This document shows positions 30,564 through 42,618 of a stretch of DNA of 64,000 nt, piece by piece. A program made the position numbers and the translations under genes. The DNA is taken from assembly GCA_963971535.1 (NCBI GenBank), contig OZ020594.1, forward strand, positions 111,646,751 through 111,710,750, in the 5' to 3' direction. Source of the stretch: Notolepis coatsorum. Lineage: Eukaryota; Chordata; Actinopteri; Aulopiformes; Paralepididae. The notes beneath the pieces are model-generated. The model was not told the DNA's origin. It saw only the letters and a list, made by a program, of their open reading frames with translations, and made no database searches. Numbering within the stretch: position 1 is the first letter of the stretch; every line of letters begins with the position of its first letter.

Positions 30564-32396
30564 TTAATTGATATGTTGGTGTACACTATATCCTGCAGTC
30601 TGTGGTGCCACTATGTTCTCCTCTAATGGTCTCCAGGATACCGCTGCTTGAGAATCAAACCAGGTGATCAGTGGTCTTAAAGAGAACGCTTTAAAGTAAT
30701 ATTTGAAGTCTGGAAAGGCTAAACCCCCGTCTGTTTTATTTCTATGTGCAGTGGATCTTTTAAATCGTGGGCGTTTGCTGTTCCAAATAAATGTATATGC
30801 AGCAGAGTGTAGTTTTTGCCAGTAACCAGCAGGGGGGGGGGTGTAACGGCAACATGGAGCTGATGAAGTTAATTCTGGGCAAAACATTCATCTTAACTAT
30901 TGACGCTCAGGCCTGTAATGAGTTTTTTTATTTTTACCACCTGCTGAAGTCATCTGTGATCCTGTCTCGCAATCCGGAATAATTATACTTCACCGTTTGG
31001 CTTATAGTGGGGAATATTTCAACTCCAAGACATTTAAAGTGTTCTACCATGGGTATATTTGCTGGGAGGATGGTAGCCTTCGCAGTCACATTGAGTGGAA
31101 GGAAGGCCGATTTTTGCCCCGATAGATTGCCAAAATCATCTATTACTTTGAGAAGATGAGGTAGGGAGGTGGTGGGGTTTTTCATGAACAAGATTACATC
31201 ATCTGCATATAAGCTGATGTGTGTGTGCCCTTAATTGAGATCGGTGCTATGGACTGGGATTGTCTTATGTACTGTGCTAAAGGTTCAAGGGATAGAGCAA
31301 ATAGTCCGGGACTAAGAGGACAACCCTGTCTGGACTAGCGCGACACAGGGAAGAGTGGAGAGCAGAGTTTACCTGTTAAAATAATGGCCGATGGACCTGT
31401 ATATAGTACTTTGATCATATGAATGAACCCTTCACCTAACCCCATCCTTCTAAGTACTGCCCATAAATAAGACCATTCCAACCTGTCAAAGGGCGCGGCA
31501 TCCTTGCTGGCATCTATCACATGCAGTAACCGTCTAATATTATCCGTGATCAGACGGCCTCTTATGAAGCCTGTCTGATCAGGGTGAACTAGAGATGTCA
31601 TATGCTTTTGAAGTCGGATGGCTAGTACCTTAGCGGACAGCTTGAGATCGGTTCCAAGGAGGCTTAAGGGTCTATAACTGCCACATTCGGTGGGGTCCTT
31701 ATCTTTCATAAGTAGGACAGATATGAGTGCCATATTGACATCCCTGGAAAAGTTTCCCTCTTTGACTGAGTGTAAAATCATATCAAGTAATAGGGGTCCA
31801 ATTACATCCCAGCATGAGAGGTACAGTTCGGGCGGAATACCGTCCCAGCCAGGGGCCTTACCACTTTGCAAGTCAGAAATCGCCTCCCTTAGTTCCTCTA
31901 GTGTAATGGGTGCATCTAACCGTTTAGCGTCTTCCTCTGAGAGTTGTGGTAAGTTAATTTGATCAAGGAATTCCTCCATCTTATTATGATCAAAGATCAC
32001 TTCTGACTCGTACAGGTTAAAATAAAACGTGCGAAAAGTCTCGTTGATTTTTTTGGGGTCGGTGGTAACCATCCCCTCTTGGTCTTTGATGGCAGGGATA
32101 TCCGCAAATTGTTCACTGGCCCGTATCTTCATAGCTAGTAGGTGACTAGGTTTAGAGCCATGAAAGTAATAATGTTGTCTTGTTCTGTGTATTTGAAATT
32201 CAGATTGTTGTCTTAAGATGGAGTTAATCTCCTTTTTCAACATTTTAATTTGAAACTCCAGTCGACAAGAGTAGTTGCGTTGTAAAGAGGAGAACAACGA
32301 AGAGTGAAGCCCTTCCAGTTCTACCAATTTGGAGAGACGTTCCTTGCGGAGGTTGGAGGCAAAGAGAGTAGTGTTACTCCTGATACCGAGTTCCAT
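30564..32396 (-). pseudogene. L1-type ORF2 reverse transcriptase, frameshifted
   Basis: The frame 31335-32396 (353 codons) contains [34 protein letters not shown] and [11 protein letters not shown], which are RT fingers motifs of L1 elements. The palm A motif is altered ([14 protein letters not shown]). Other frames then give [14 protein letters not shown] at about 31200 (catalytic YADD) and, at 30564-30887, the C-terminal AYTFIWNSKRPR and GGLAFPDFKYYFKA. At least two frameshifts and a G-run at about 30831 break it, and the endonuclease is missing. Confidence 0.88.
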
Positions 32397-32453
32397 AAAA
32401 TTCTGGGGTCTTGTACCGATCCCGCATTAAACTGCAGGTATTCAATGACTCAT

Positions 32454-32570
32454 TGTGCATTATACTCTGAAGTGTGAGGGAAATGTAGTTTAATAAGGTA
32501 TGTGCATTATACTCTGAGCTTTGAGGGAAATGTAGTTTAATAAGGTATGTGCTTTATACTCTGAGCTATA
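32454..32570 (+). repeat. 47-bp array carrying GTATGT donor (right part)
   Basis: Further units of the array that began at 28707: GGTATGT at 32497 and 32544, again 47 bases apart, with CTCTGAGCTTTGAGGGAAAT between. Together the two parts hold at least four GTATGTG copies and five unit bodies. Confidence 0.85.
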
Positions 32571-33268
32571 GCCGGTCAGCGGCGCGCAGCGAGGACTTTG
32601 CTGTAGATGAGTAACGTTACAGAACCCACACAGGTCTGCATGCATGATGCAGACGCACATATTGAAATACACATGCTCAGATTAGCCCATCTGATCCAAC
32701 ACTAAAAGACACGAGACAAGCGCAACACTAGGGGCACACCACCTCTTAATATAATATGCTCTGTAATTAGAGCAACGTTATGCACCTGCTGTGAGAATTT
32801 TTTCCTACCGGAGCCACTGAGCAATAGAGAGACGCAAACTGTTCTGTTTTCAATCATTATTTTCTTTTGGACAATAAACCTTACAAACTACATCAGCTGC
32901 AGCCTGGACATTCAATTCTGTCAACATCCACAACTTTTGTTACCTGACCCGTGTAGAAAAACATCTAAGGTGCATCGTGGCACATTGTCAAAATATTAGC
33001 GAATGACAAGCGGCCACTACACATACCATAGAACATTAATAAATGAGCAATAATGATAATAGTTACTGTAATTAGGAAAAACAGGTCTTACCTTAAAATA
33101 GAAGCAGATGTTTTGTTTTTTCTTCTGATAAAACGTGGGTAAAGTTTGATTTGTGCCTGCAGCGGCACCACGCTCCGATGCAAGAATAGCATGCATTTCG
33201 CTATCTATTACGCGAATTAGTGAGCAATCATGAATCATACATTTTGTAATTGTACGCATTATACTTGA
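32571..33268. other. Unassigned DNA
   Basis: No coding region, RNA gene or clear repeat was recognised. GC content is higher at 32575-32610 (GCCGGTCAGCGGCGCGCAGC). Confidence 0.5.
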
Positions 33269-33480
33269 TTATGATACAGAAAATTGAGAAAAATAGAAAT
33301 GGCAAACATGCTTGCGGGACACGGAACAACTCATCACTACAGCCCCAGCATCATACTGTAGCCAGTCTCTTGAAACACCGCTATCTCCAAACTTCCACTC
33401 CTCCCGAAACTTTCTTTTGTTAGGTGGTCCCACTCTCGCTGCCGCTTCTTCACCCATATGGTTCCACATATTTGTAACCC
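33269..33480 (-). pseudogene. hAT/TTF-type exon fragment
   Basis: The minus strand encodes NMWNHMGEEAAARVGPPNKR then KFREEWKFGDSGVSRDWLQY and ends SVSRKHVCHFYFSQF before a TAA at 33269. A KRKFREEWK...RDWL(Q)Y...C opening is seen in ZNF862/KIAA1586-like hAT proteins; the expected second cysteine appears as serine (SCSVS), so the zinc site looks damaged. It lies 25 bases from the BEL insertion, which entered its 5' flank. Confidence 0.5.
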
Positions 33481-33504
33481 ATTTAACGTTATTAATAAGC
33501 TAAC

Positions 33505-34903
33505 TGTAACTGAGGGGTACAATTCCCTGACTGTATTGATAAGTATGGTATTAAACCACTACCTCTTGTACTTTAACTTCTGGCCATCCAGTACATGATA
33601 TAGATATGATGAACACTTTCCCACCTGATGAAACGAAGTCCACACAAATGTACAAATCGAATATTTTATATAGCAAAGGGTATATACAACGTTCACTTGA
33701 TGACATTTATGATTTGAAATGCACTTGTATGGCAAATGAGTATTCGTAGGTAAATCAACATTGAATGTCCAATCTCTGGTTACGCAGGGAGTAAGTATAC
33801 AACCCGGTTCTTTAGGGAACTATAGCGATGGTACTTAAATGATTATAGCTGGATACACTAAGGGGGGGGGGGGGGTCCCGCTGGTTGTAAGACAGTAGGA
33901 GGGGGGGGTTAGAAGAGCCGCTGGCGGTATCCCATCTGGCCGACGATTTCTTGGGAGAATTCAGAGTCCTGAACACGATGCCCACAGAACCTCGGTCCGC
34001 AGATGAATACAGCTGGACCCTCTGGTGGACGGTAGCTGCCGGTCCACAACGGAGAGACGTGAGGCGACCTCACTGGTGTAGAGCGCCGTCTCACCTGGAC
34101 TCCTCTCCGGGGGGTAGTTCCAACACTCAGCAGTGTTGGCCGTTATCCATGGAATAATCAAAGCACCCAAAGCATGTAGATAATCCAAGCCGTGGAAGGC
34201 TCGCCGTCGTCCGGGTAAAGTAATCCAATGTACAGGTCCACTCGTCCTGGCCCGGAGCTCCTCGGATGCAAGCACCACAAGTGGTCTGCCCAGCCTGGTT
34301 AAGACTCCAGATAACGTCAGGAACGATGGGGGTGCTGCTCACTTTATAACTCTAACCGAACGATGCACCATACATAATAGACTATTATTAGCTTAATAGA
34401 AATACGTCCAACTCGACGGTATGGTGCCAAACTATGACAATTCAACTATTAATCCACACGATATCTCAATGCCTATTCTGAGGCCAAGTAGGCCTTACTG
34501 CACCACACGTGCGTCGTGGGTGAGGCTTCGCATCTGTTACTAGGTTGGAGGGTAAAGATCTAATGGACTAAAAGAAAGTTCTACTTTACTTGCGCCATAT
34601 ATATATGCGCTGTGAACAAATAGTACCATTCGTATTTCGCTAGACGTATTCCTACGCGGAACCGGGCTTGCCACGACATGTTGGTCGGCACGATTGAACT
34701 TGAACCTAGGGGTATGGCTGCTGGCGCCAGGTTCTCGTCCAATGGTAGAATGAAACTATTATGGGCTGTTCAGTAGACTAAAGGGATATTCAGTGCATAT
34801 TGTACAAGGAATATACAGGGGATATCAAACGATATACAAATACCATTAAATATATATCCATAAATAAATATATATATTCGGTTTAATCTGATCCTTCACA
34901 ACA
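33505..34903 (-). repeat. BEL copy 1 LTR (3' LTR)
   Basis: In plus orientation it runs from TGTAACTGAGGGGTACAATT to CTTCACAACA; in element orientation it starts TGTTGTGAAG and ends TTACA. It includes a 14-base G-run near 33871 and a TATATATATG block near 34610. The adjoining internal sequence in element orientation ends AATTAGGGGGCGGC, a purine-rich stretch in the polypurine-tract position. Confidence 0.95.
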
Positions 34904-34996
34904 GCCGCCCCCTAATTAGTCCCACCTAATTAGCTAAGCAGAGACAGATTAACCGCACTGTCTACCACTCAAGGTCCGCTGTAAGGGTCAGTCAAC

Positions 34997-37900
34997 TCAC
35001 AAAGTCATGGGGTCATGGTCATCATCGATAGTATCTGGGAGTCGGGGCAGTTCTATTAGCCTCGCCACGGGTTGTGTGTAAGTTCGCCCTTGGGCGAGCA
35101 CTTCAGCTGCTCGGACCTTGCCATCGGCACCGGTGATCACTTTGCTTACGCGGCCAGCCGGCCACATAGCTCTGGGTAGTGACTGGTCGATAATCATGAC
35201 GACTGTTCCTTCTGTCAAATTGTCTCTCTCCTTTACCCACTTCTGGCGGGTCTGTAGAGACGGTAGGTAGTGGAGTAGGAAGCTGCTCCAAAACTTGTCA
35301 GCTAGTACTTGACTGTACCTCCACATTCTTCGGCCGTTCGCTTCTTCAGGCCTGTACATTGTCTGGGGTAGCGCGGGGTCCAGCCGCCCCATTAAGAGTG
35401 TGTTGGGGGTGACTGGGTCGACATCTGCTACATCGCTGGAGACGTAACCGAGGGGTTTTGAGTTCAATACTCCCTCGATCTCCGTGAGGACTGTCATTAG
35501 GACTTCCTCCGCCACAGTCTGGGCCCCAAGCACGGCGTACAGGGCTGTCTTTATAGAACGTACTTCTCGTTCCCAGGTTCCACCGAAGTGGGGTGCGTTC
35601 GGGGGATTAAACTGGAAGTCAATCTGGGATGGAGCTAGGTGGGTCTTAAGTTCTGGGCCCATAGCTTGGAAGCTCTCTCTCAGCTCTCTTTCTCCGCCTT
35701 TGAAGTTTGTCCCGTGATCAGACAACAATGTAGACGGTTTTCCTTTCCGTGATGTGAATCTTCGGAAGGCCATAAGGAATGAGTCTGTGCTCATGGTCGG
35801 AAGGAGCTCGATATGTATCGCTCTGGTGGTCATGCATTTGAATACAATACCCCACCGCTTCTCGGTTCCTCTTCCTCTCTTTATATACAACGGGCCAAAA
35901 CAGTCCATGCCTGTGGAGTGGAATGGCTTGTCGCCGAGTCGGAGGCGACAGGGGGGTAAGTCAGCCATCCGTGGTATGCTGGGCTGCGCGCGCCACTTTC
36001 GGCAGTCTAGACAGGTTCGCTGGAAGCGTCGCACCGCTTCTCTTCCTTGAAGTATCCAATAGCGACGTCTGATCTCCGCGAAGACTCTCTCTGCTCCTGC
36101 GTGGTGTACATCCTCGTCGTATTTCTTTATGATCAGCTCTGTGACCTTGTGTCGGCTGTTCAAGACTATCGGGTACTTAATGTCATCCGGTAGATCGGGG
36201 GCTCTCCGCAGGCGACCACCCACTCTGATGAGATTATGGGCGTCACTCTCGGGTGCCAGGTGGAGCAGTCTGCTGTCTGATGGGACGGGCTTTCCTCCCT
36301 GTAGACAGTCTAGCTCATCGGGGAACGAGTCTCTCTGGGCTCGTTGTAGTAGAAGAAGTTCTGCTTCTTCGTAGTCAGCTGCTGAAATGTCAGTGGTGGA
36401 CTGAATCTCTGGGTGGTGCCACAGGAATGTCTTTTGCTGCGCACTCTCTAGGGTAATGCAGTCGTCTATGTTGGGGTCTGTGGAGGCGACTGTGCTCAGT
36501 CCACAGAACATAGGTTTCTTGTTCTCAGCCTCCTCGTTACTTGCTTCCCGTGGGGTGGGCGTAGGCCACTCTTCTTCCGGGAGCTTGAGGAATTCTGGTC
36601 CGTCACTGTAGATGTTGCGACGGGTGAGGTCATCCAGAGACATTCCCCGGGTGATGACGTCAGCTGGGTTGTGTTTGGTGTCCACATACCGCCAGCTCGC
36701 TGCTTCTGTTAACTCTTGAATCTCTGTGACTCTGACTCCCACGAAGACTTTGTATCTGCATGAATCAGACTTGATCCATGTGAGTACTGTCGTGGAATCT
36801 GACCACAAGATTGTTCTGTGCACCGGAATGGTGAGTTCACGTTGGATTAACGTGGCTAGATGCGCTCCTGCTAGGGCTGCGCAGAGCTCTAGACGCGGGA
36901 TAGATTGTTGCTTTCGTGGGGCTATTCTTGAGCGAGCCAGGATGGAAGCAGTGTGTATCTTTCCTCCCTTCTCTTGGGCACGCAAGTAGGCCACCGATCC
37001 ATAGGCTACTTCGGAGGCGTCGCTGAAGACGTGTAGATCAATCTTGCATGTCTCTGGCCTCACTGTGGATGGGAAGTAGCTGCGGCGTATATTGACGCCT
37101 GGGAGTGAGCGGAGTTCCGTCTCCCACTCTCTCCATGTTGAGGCAAGGTGTGCGGGTATGGGGTCGTCCCAGCCCTGGTCCTTGTCCCATAGTGCTCGTA
37201 CAATCATCTTTGCCCTGGTGGTGTAAGGTAGAATACATCCCAACGGGTCATATTGTCTGGCGAGTGTTCTGTACACACTCCGTCTGGTGGTCGGTGTCGC
37301 CGTCGACCTTCCCTGCTCTGGAGTCAGGGGTTTGTGTCTATAGTGGAGCGAGTCTGTTTTGAAGCGCCAGGCTAGTCCTAGTGTCATTTCTTGGGCTTCT
37401 CCTGGGATGGTCGCCATCCAGGTCTCGCTGCTGGCAGCCTTGTCCGCGGGGGAGAGGCTGCGCAATACGTGCGGGTCACTGCTGGCCCACTGCCTGAGAT
37501 CAAAGCCGCCTTTGATCAGGGAGGCGCATAGCTTGATTAGGAGAGCCTCGGCTTCTTCTTGAGTCGAAACGCTTTGTAAACAGTTGTCCACGTAGAAACT
37601 GTTCTTCACACTGTGTCGGACCTCTTCATCTGCTGCTGGGTCCTCTGCGACGTGTTTCTGTAGTGCAAATGTAGCACAGCACGGGCTGCATGTGGTTCCG
37701 AAGGGGAGTACTTCCCACTGGTAGATGGCTGGGTTCTCATCTCCGATTCTCTCTCTCCATAGGAACCGCAGCAGGGGCTTGTCCTCCTCCACTAGTCTCA
37801 CCTGCAGGAACATCCCTTTGATATCCCCGCTGATAGCCACCTTGTCCTGGCGGAAGCGCAGTAGCACGCCTAGTAGGGAGGGGCCGAGTGTGGGGCCGGG

Positions 37901-38317
37901 CAAGAGCTCTTTATTCAGATTTTGGGATCCGATCTGGTAGCTGCAGTTAAACACAATGCGGTCCTTGCCGTTGTGGTGGACCTTGTGATGCGGCACGTAC
38001 CATGATTCGGTCGTCTGATCGGCCTCTTTAATGTCAATCTTTGTTACGTGTCCCGCTGTGATTAGCTTCTCAATCTCAGCGCGGTACACACCCTCTTGAG
38101 CGGGGTCTTTGGCTAGGCGCCGCTCCGTGTTCAATAGATAGCGCTCCGTGGCGTCTTTCTTTGCGTGAAAGGTGGGCATTCCCTCTCGCCTCAGGAGTGG
38201 AGTTGCGTATCTCATCACTCCGCCGGCTGTGACTCTCTTTGTCCCTTGCTCGAGTAGGTTGATGGCGTAAATGTCTTCTTTAGAACGAATATCTTTCTTT
38301 TCGTTCTTAAAGGGCAT
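34997..38317 (-). pseudogene. pol: BEL/Pao pol: RT, RNase H, integrase (copy 1)
   Basis: An open frame of 1106 codons. In order: RT with KDRIVFNCSYQ (about residue 124), SGDIKGMFLQV and FYVDN (about 242); RNase H with HVFSDASEVAYGS (about 430), IPRLEL, WSDSTTV and HNPADVITRG; integrase zinc region HHAGAERVFAEIRRRYW...CLDC (about 740), and the core with GMDCFGPLYI, LLSDHGTNFKGG and PHFGGTWERE (D, D and E). The C-terminus is a DUF5641-like domain (WRYSQVLADKFW). Its upstream connection to gag-protease is lost through the frame break; the M at 38317 is internal and probably not a natural start. Confidence 0.93.
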
Positions 38318-38501
38318 TGTCTCTAGTGTCCATAGCCTCTCGACATGCTGCAGGAGAGTGGTGTCTTCTTCTGTCGTTCTGGAGTGGAGGCAGCTAGTGG
38401 CTGCTGTTCGGTTGAGAGATTTAGCGAGGGGGCCTTGTAGTGTCCACCCTAGGCGGGTCTCGACTGCTGCAGGACAGCCTCGGGGTCCTGTATGAACCCG
38501 G

Positions 38502-41147
38502 TCAATCGGGACTATGAGTTCTGCATATCAGCAGGGTCGGGGTAGCGCCGTCTATGAGCGGGATAGGTAGTTGACGCAGGTGCACATATTTATCCATCAA
38601 CTTGGCGATGGGGTAGGTGTACTGCGATAGTCCTATTTCTTGGCTGGTGAAAGCATTTGTAATCCTATACCGTCGCTCTGGCTGCCCGTTTGCTGCGATA
38701 GTGAAGGAGACATTCTCGCCCTTTATCGTCTTTAAATCTCTTCTTATTGTCCGAATCGTCATTTGGTTCTCGCTCCCCCGCAGTCCCAACTGGGCCGCAG
38801 CGGACGCGAGCAGAAGGGTCTTCTCCGACCCGTCATCAAGGACGGCGTAAGTGTCCATGACTTTATCTTGGTAGCTCAATGTCACACGGACTACCTTTAA
38901 GAGCACTTGGGCGCCGCTGCTGCTGGCGGGGTCAATGTACATGACACTTGCCTTGGTGCCGCTCGATGGTGCAGGTGAAGGCCGTCTTCTGTTACTGTCG
39001 TGTAGTATATCTAGATGGGCTCCGTCGCACCGACTGCACCTTTTCTTTAGGCGGCATTCGGCTGCCATGTGACTGCGCGCACATCGGTAACAGCGCCTGT
39101 TGGACTTTATCCATTGACTCACTTCTTCTGCATTCATCTTTGTGAACAGGTCACATTGTGACAGCCAGTGTTCTTTCTCACAGTAGGGGCACACCATCTT
39201 CCACTTCTCTTTTCTCGAGGGGGTACTGTGGCTCTTACTGCTCGGTACTGACTCTGATTGGTGCATGACAGTCACCGATCTTCTTCCATCATTTATTCTC
39301 CTGGTTCCCTCTCTGGAGCTTGGCGTGCTCCGCCCGAACGTATCCAGTCGTAAGCTGCTGACTTCTCTCGCCAGGAAGTCGGCTAGATCAAGGAGGGATG
39401 GTTCGGGGCCGTTAGGATCCCGGTAGTCCCTCTGCCGCCTAAAACGCTCTTGTCTTGCGGGTGGCAGCTTCTCCAAAATCCTCTCGACGTTAGAGTTGGC
39501 GTATAGCTCATGCATGCCCTTTTCCCGTTGCGCTCCCAGCATCCCTACCAGGGACTGCACTTTGATTGACAGGTCGTCTAATGAGCGATTGTCTGTTGCT
39601 GGGGGTAGGCGATCAATATGCCTTATCTCTTGGATTACGTAATCCCATATACGTCCATATCTCTGGTCCAGCGCTGCTAGGGCCGCGGTGTATGGGGTCG
39701 TAGAGGTGGCATAGGCTAGCGCTATATTGTGCGCTCGCGGTACTTTCAGGTGCTTCAGTAATATTGCATACTTGTGGCGTTCATCAGCGACATCCACCAT
39801 CATTGTCTCTAAGCACATCCGGAGCTCCGTGTACTGTGCTCGATTCTCATAGGTGAAGTCTGGAAACGACGGCGTGGCAATGTATGACGCCGTGGATGGC
39901 TGATACATCGGCGAGCGTTGGGGGAGAGACCTCCTAGGCGAGTCTCCTCTTGCGCCTCTCTGTGGGCTGGTACCGACAGGGTACCATGGCCCGCTGGTCC
40001 AGGTGCTATTCCTCGGGGCTGGTCGTGCGTCGTGCTCACCCGTGAATAGAGTCGGGGGTCTGTAGCGCAGCGCCGCGGGGGTATAGCCTGGGCTGTACTG
40101 GACCTCCTGGTCCGGTGGAGTACTGTGCTGTCGTCGGGCTTGGTTCTCCTCCTCTCCCTCTTCTTCCTCTATCAGGTCTTCCAGATCCTGTAGTCGTTTA
40201 TTTAGCTTCTCCGCAGTGTATGCCGCTCCTTCCTTGTAGCTGGGTCTCGCTTGCACCGGTCTGGGAAGGGGGTCTGCGGGGGGTATAGGCTTGGTCTGTT
40301 GGTCAAGTTCAGGGTCGCTTGCTCGGTTAGGAGACGCTGCCCTTGACTGTTGTCTCGACGAGTTCCTTGAACCCCTGGCGGAGGGAGAGGGTGTTGCCTT
40401 GAGGATCAGCTGCTCCATTAGCTGCGCTTGTAACTTGTCGCGCTCGACTTCGCGCTTGGTGAGATCTGCTTCTCTTTGGGCACCGGCAGCGGCGCGCTGG
40501 GCGTCGGCCCGGTCTCTTGCCATATTCTCTTCCGTCTGAAGGCGTCCCATCTCCAGGCGTATGCGCTCTTCTTCGCTCCGTTGCTGTGCTTGGAGTCGAT
40601 CGCGTTCGCCCTGAAGTCGATCGCGTTCACCCTGAAGTCGATCGCGTTCGGTAGAGGCTGTCAGGCTGACGAGGAACGCCTGTTGTAGCATCCTCTCCGC
40701 TTCGCTGGGGGAAGGCGGTTGTGGAGGTGAGCCACTCCTGGGTGAGCCGCTCCTGGGTGTACTCGTTGGGGAGTCCTGGAGCTCTATTTCCTCGGCGCTC
40801 TCCTCCTCTTCTTCCGTGCAGAGTTCTCTCTCTGTAGGGTTGTCTTCCTCCCGGGGCTGGTCGGGGACTACTTCTTCGGTATTGGCGGGGGGTAAAGGCA
40901 TGTCAGCTCCCTCCTGGTCCCCACCGTGAGCTTGGTCAGTTACATTAGAACCTACTAGGGCCTCTGTGGTCGGGGAAACCTGGTCGTTAAGGTCAGACAT
41001 AATTTTACTTTCTACTTTTACCGCGTTTACCGTTTGTCGAAGGCTAGGTAGTTGACTGACAGCATAATCCTCTAAGTACTGAGGTGGCTGTCGTCTGCGC
41101 TGCGGGCGTTCTACGTTAGGAGGACCGTTTCGTGGAGTGTTCATCAT
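38502..41147 (-). pseudogene. gag: BEL/Pao gag-protease (copy 1), truncated by frameshift
   Basis: The first ATG in frame is at 41147 (MMNTPRN). The N-terminal third is acidic and then a coiled coil containing three direct GERDRLQ-type repeats; capsid-like sequence follows (QYTELRMCLETM, AHNIALAYATSTTPY). Three zinc knuckles (CPYCEKEHWLSQC, CYRCARSHMAAEC, CSRCDGAHLDILH) lie at about residues 650-710, and the retropepsin-like protease motif VLDDGSEKTLLL at about 770. It ends prematurely after LLICRTHSPD at 38502, where copy 2 continues into pol. Confidence 0.93.
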
Positions 41148-41196
41148 AGGCCATTTTAATATTAATAACACTATATTAATATTACACTAGTTACCC

Positions 41197-41213
41197 TCCG
41201 GCTCGAAGGACCA
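41197..41213 (-). other. Primer-binding site, tRNA-Tyr type (copy 1)
   Basis: Two bases inside the 5' LTR, the plus strand reads TCCGGCTCGAAGGACCA, identical to the 3' 17 bases of eukaryotic tRNA-Tyr including CCA; in element orientation it is TGGTCCTTCGAGCCGGA. tRNA-Tyr would prime minus-strand DNA synthesis. The match to tRNA-Tyr is from general knowledge of its acceptor and T-arm sequence. Copy 2 has the same site. Confidence 0.85.
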
Positions 41214-41215
41214 AT

Positions 41216-42613
41216 TGTAACTGAGGGGTACAATTCCCTGACTGTATTGATAAGTATGGTATTAAACCACTACCTCTTGTACTTTAACTTCTGGCCATCC
41301 AGTACATGATATAGATATGATGAACACTTTCCCACCTGATGAAACGAAGTCCACACAAATGTACAAATCGAATATTTTATATAGCAAAGGGTATATACAA
41401 CGTTCACTTGATGACATTTATGATTTGAAATGCACTTGTATGGCAAATGAGTATTCGTAGGTAAATCAACATTGAATGTCCAATCTCTGGTTACGCAGGG
41501 AGTAAGTATACAACCCGGTTCTTTAGGGAACTATAGCGATGGTACTTAAATGATTATAGCTGGATACACTAAGGGGGGGGGGGGGTCCCGCTGGTTGTAA
41601 GACAGTAGGAGGGGGGGGTTAGAAGAGCCGCTGGCGGTATCCCATCTGGCCGATGATTTCTTGGGAGAATTCAGAGTCCTGAACACGATGCCCACAGAAC
41701 CTCGGTCCGCAGATGAATACAGCTGGACCCTCTGGTGGACGGTAGCTGCCGGTCCACAACGGAGAGACGTGAGGCGACCTCACTGGTGTAGAGCGCCGTC
41801 TCACCTGGACTCCTCTCCGGGGGGTAGTTCCAACACTCAGCAGTGTTGGCCGTTATCCATGGAATAATCAAAGCACTCAAAGCATGTAGATAATCCAAGC
41901 CGTGGAAGGCTCGCCGTCGTCCGGGTAAAGTAATCCAATGTACAGGTCCACTCGTCCTGGCCCGGAGCTCCTCGGATGCAAGCACCACAAGTGGTCTGCC
42001 CAGCCTGGTTAAGACTCCAGATAACGTCAGGAACGATGGGGGTGCTGCTCACTTTATAACTCTAACCGAACGATGCACCATACATAATAGACTATTATTA
42101 GCTTAATAGAAATAAGTCCAACTCGACGGTATGGTGCCAAACTATGACAATTCAACTATTAATCCACGCGATATCTCAATGCCTATTCTGAGGCCAAGTA
42201 GGCCTTACTGCACCACACGTGCGTCGTGGGTGAGGCTTCGCGTCTGTTACTAGGTTGGAGGGTAAAGAACTAATGGACTAAAAGAAAGTTCTACTTTACT
42301 TGCGCCATATATATATGCGCTGTGAACAAATAGTACCATTCGTATTTCGCTAGACGTATTCCTACGCGGAACCGGGCTTGCCACGACATGTTGGTCGGCA
42401 CGATTGAACTTGAACCTAGGGGTATGGCTGCTGGCGCCAGGTTCTCGTCCAATGGTAGAATGAAACTATTATGGGCTGTTCAGTAGACTAAAGGGATATT
42501 CAGTGCATATTGTACAATGAATATACAGGGGATATCAAACGATATACAAATACTATTAAATATATATCCATAAATAAATATATATATTCGGTTTAATCTG
42601 ATCCTTCACAACA
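41216..42613 (-). repeat. BEL copy 1 LTR (5' LTR)
   Basis: Almost identical to 33505-34903. Visible differences include gat/gac near 41654, ACTCAAAG versus ACCCAAAG near 41877, AATAAGTCC versus AATACGTCC near 42112 and ACAATGAAT versus ACAAGGAAT near 42516. It should hold the promoter for minus-strand transcription toward gag. Confidence 0.95.
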
Positions 42614-42618
42614 CTAAC

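Larger units (their letters stand above)
28774..32453 (-). mobile_element. L1-type LINE, 5'-truncated, inserted in the 47-bp array
   Basis: TGTGCTTTATA (28763-28773) and TGTGCATTATA (32454-32464) flank it as a target duplication with one mismatch. Because the target was itself a tandem array, part of that similarity may come from adjacent units. The minus strand carries ORF2 remnants (30564-32396) and ends in an A/T-rich tail at about 28774-28830. A hAT MITE occupies 29077-30465 in its 3' UTR, and a poly-C run lies at about 28990-29005. Confidence 0.85.
33505..42613 (-). mobile_element. BEL/Pao retrotransposon copy 1, full length
   Basis: It spans 9109 bases, with LTRs at 33505-34903 (3') and 41216-42613 (5') and CTAAC on both sides (33500-33504, 42614-42618), a perfect 5-bp target duplication. 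By eye the LTRs differ at about eight positions plus one base in a G-run, about 99.4% identity, so insertion was recent. The minus strand encodes gag-protease (38502-41147) and RT-RNase H-integrase (34997-38317). Relative to copy 2 an 11-base deletion near 38530 breaks the frame between them. Confidence 0.97.

Noticed and set aside
33909-34342. Open frames repeated at 41619-42052
   Set aside because: Identical because they are in the two LTRs of BEL copy 1; no domain and antisense or sense to LTR only.
35103-37940. Many plus-strand open frames opposite BEL pol
   Set aside because: Antisense shadows of the minus-strand pol frame; they repeat at 50100-52735 for the same reason.
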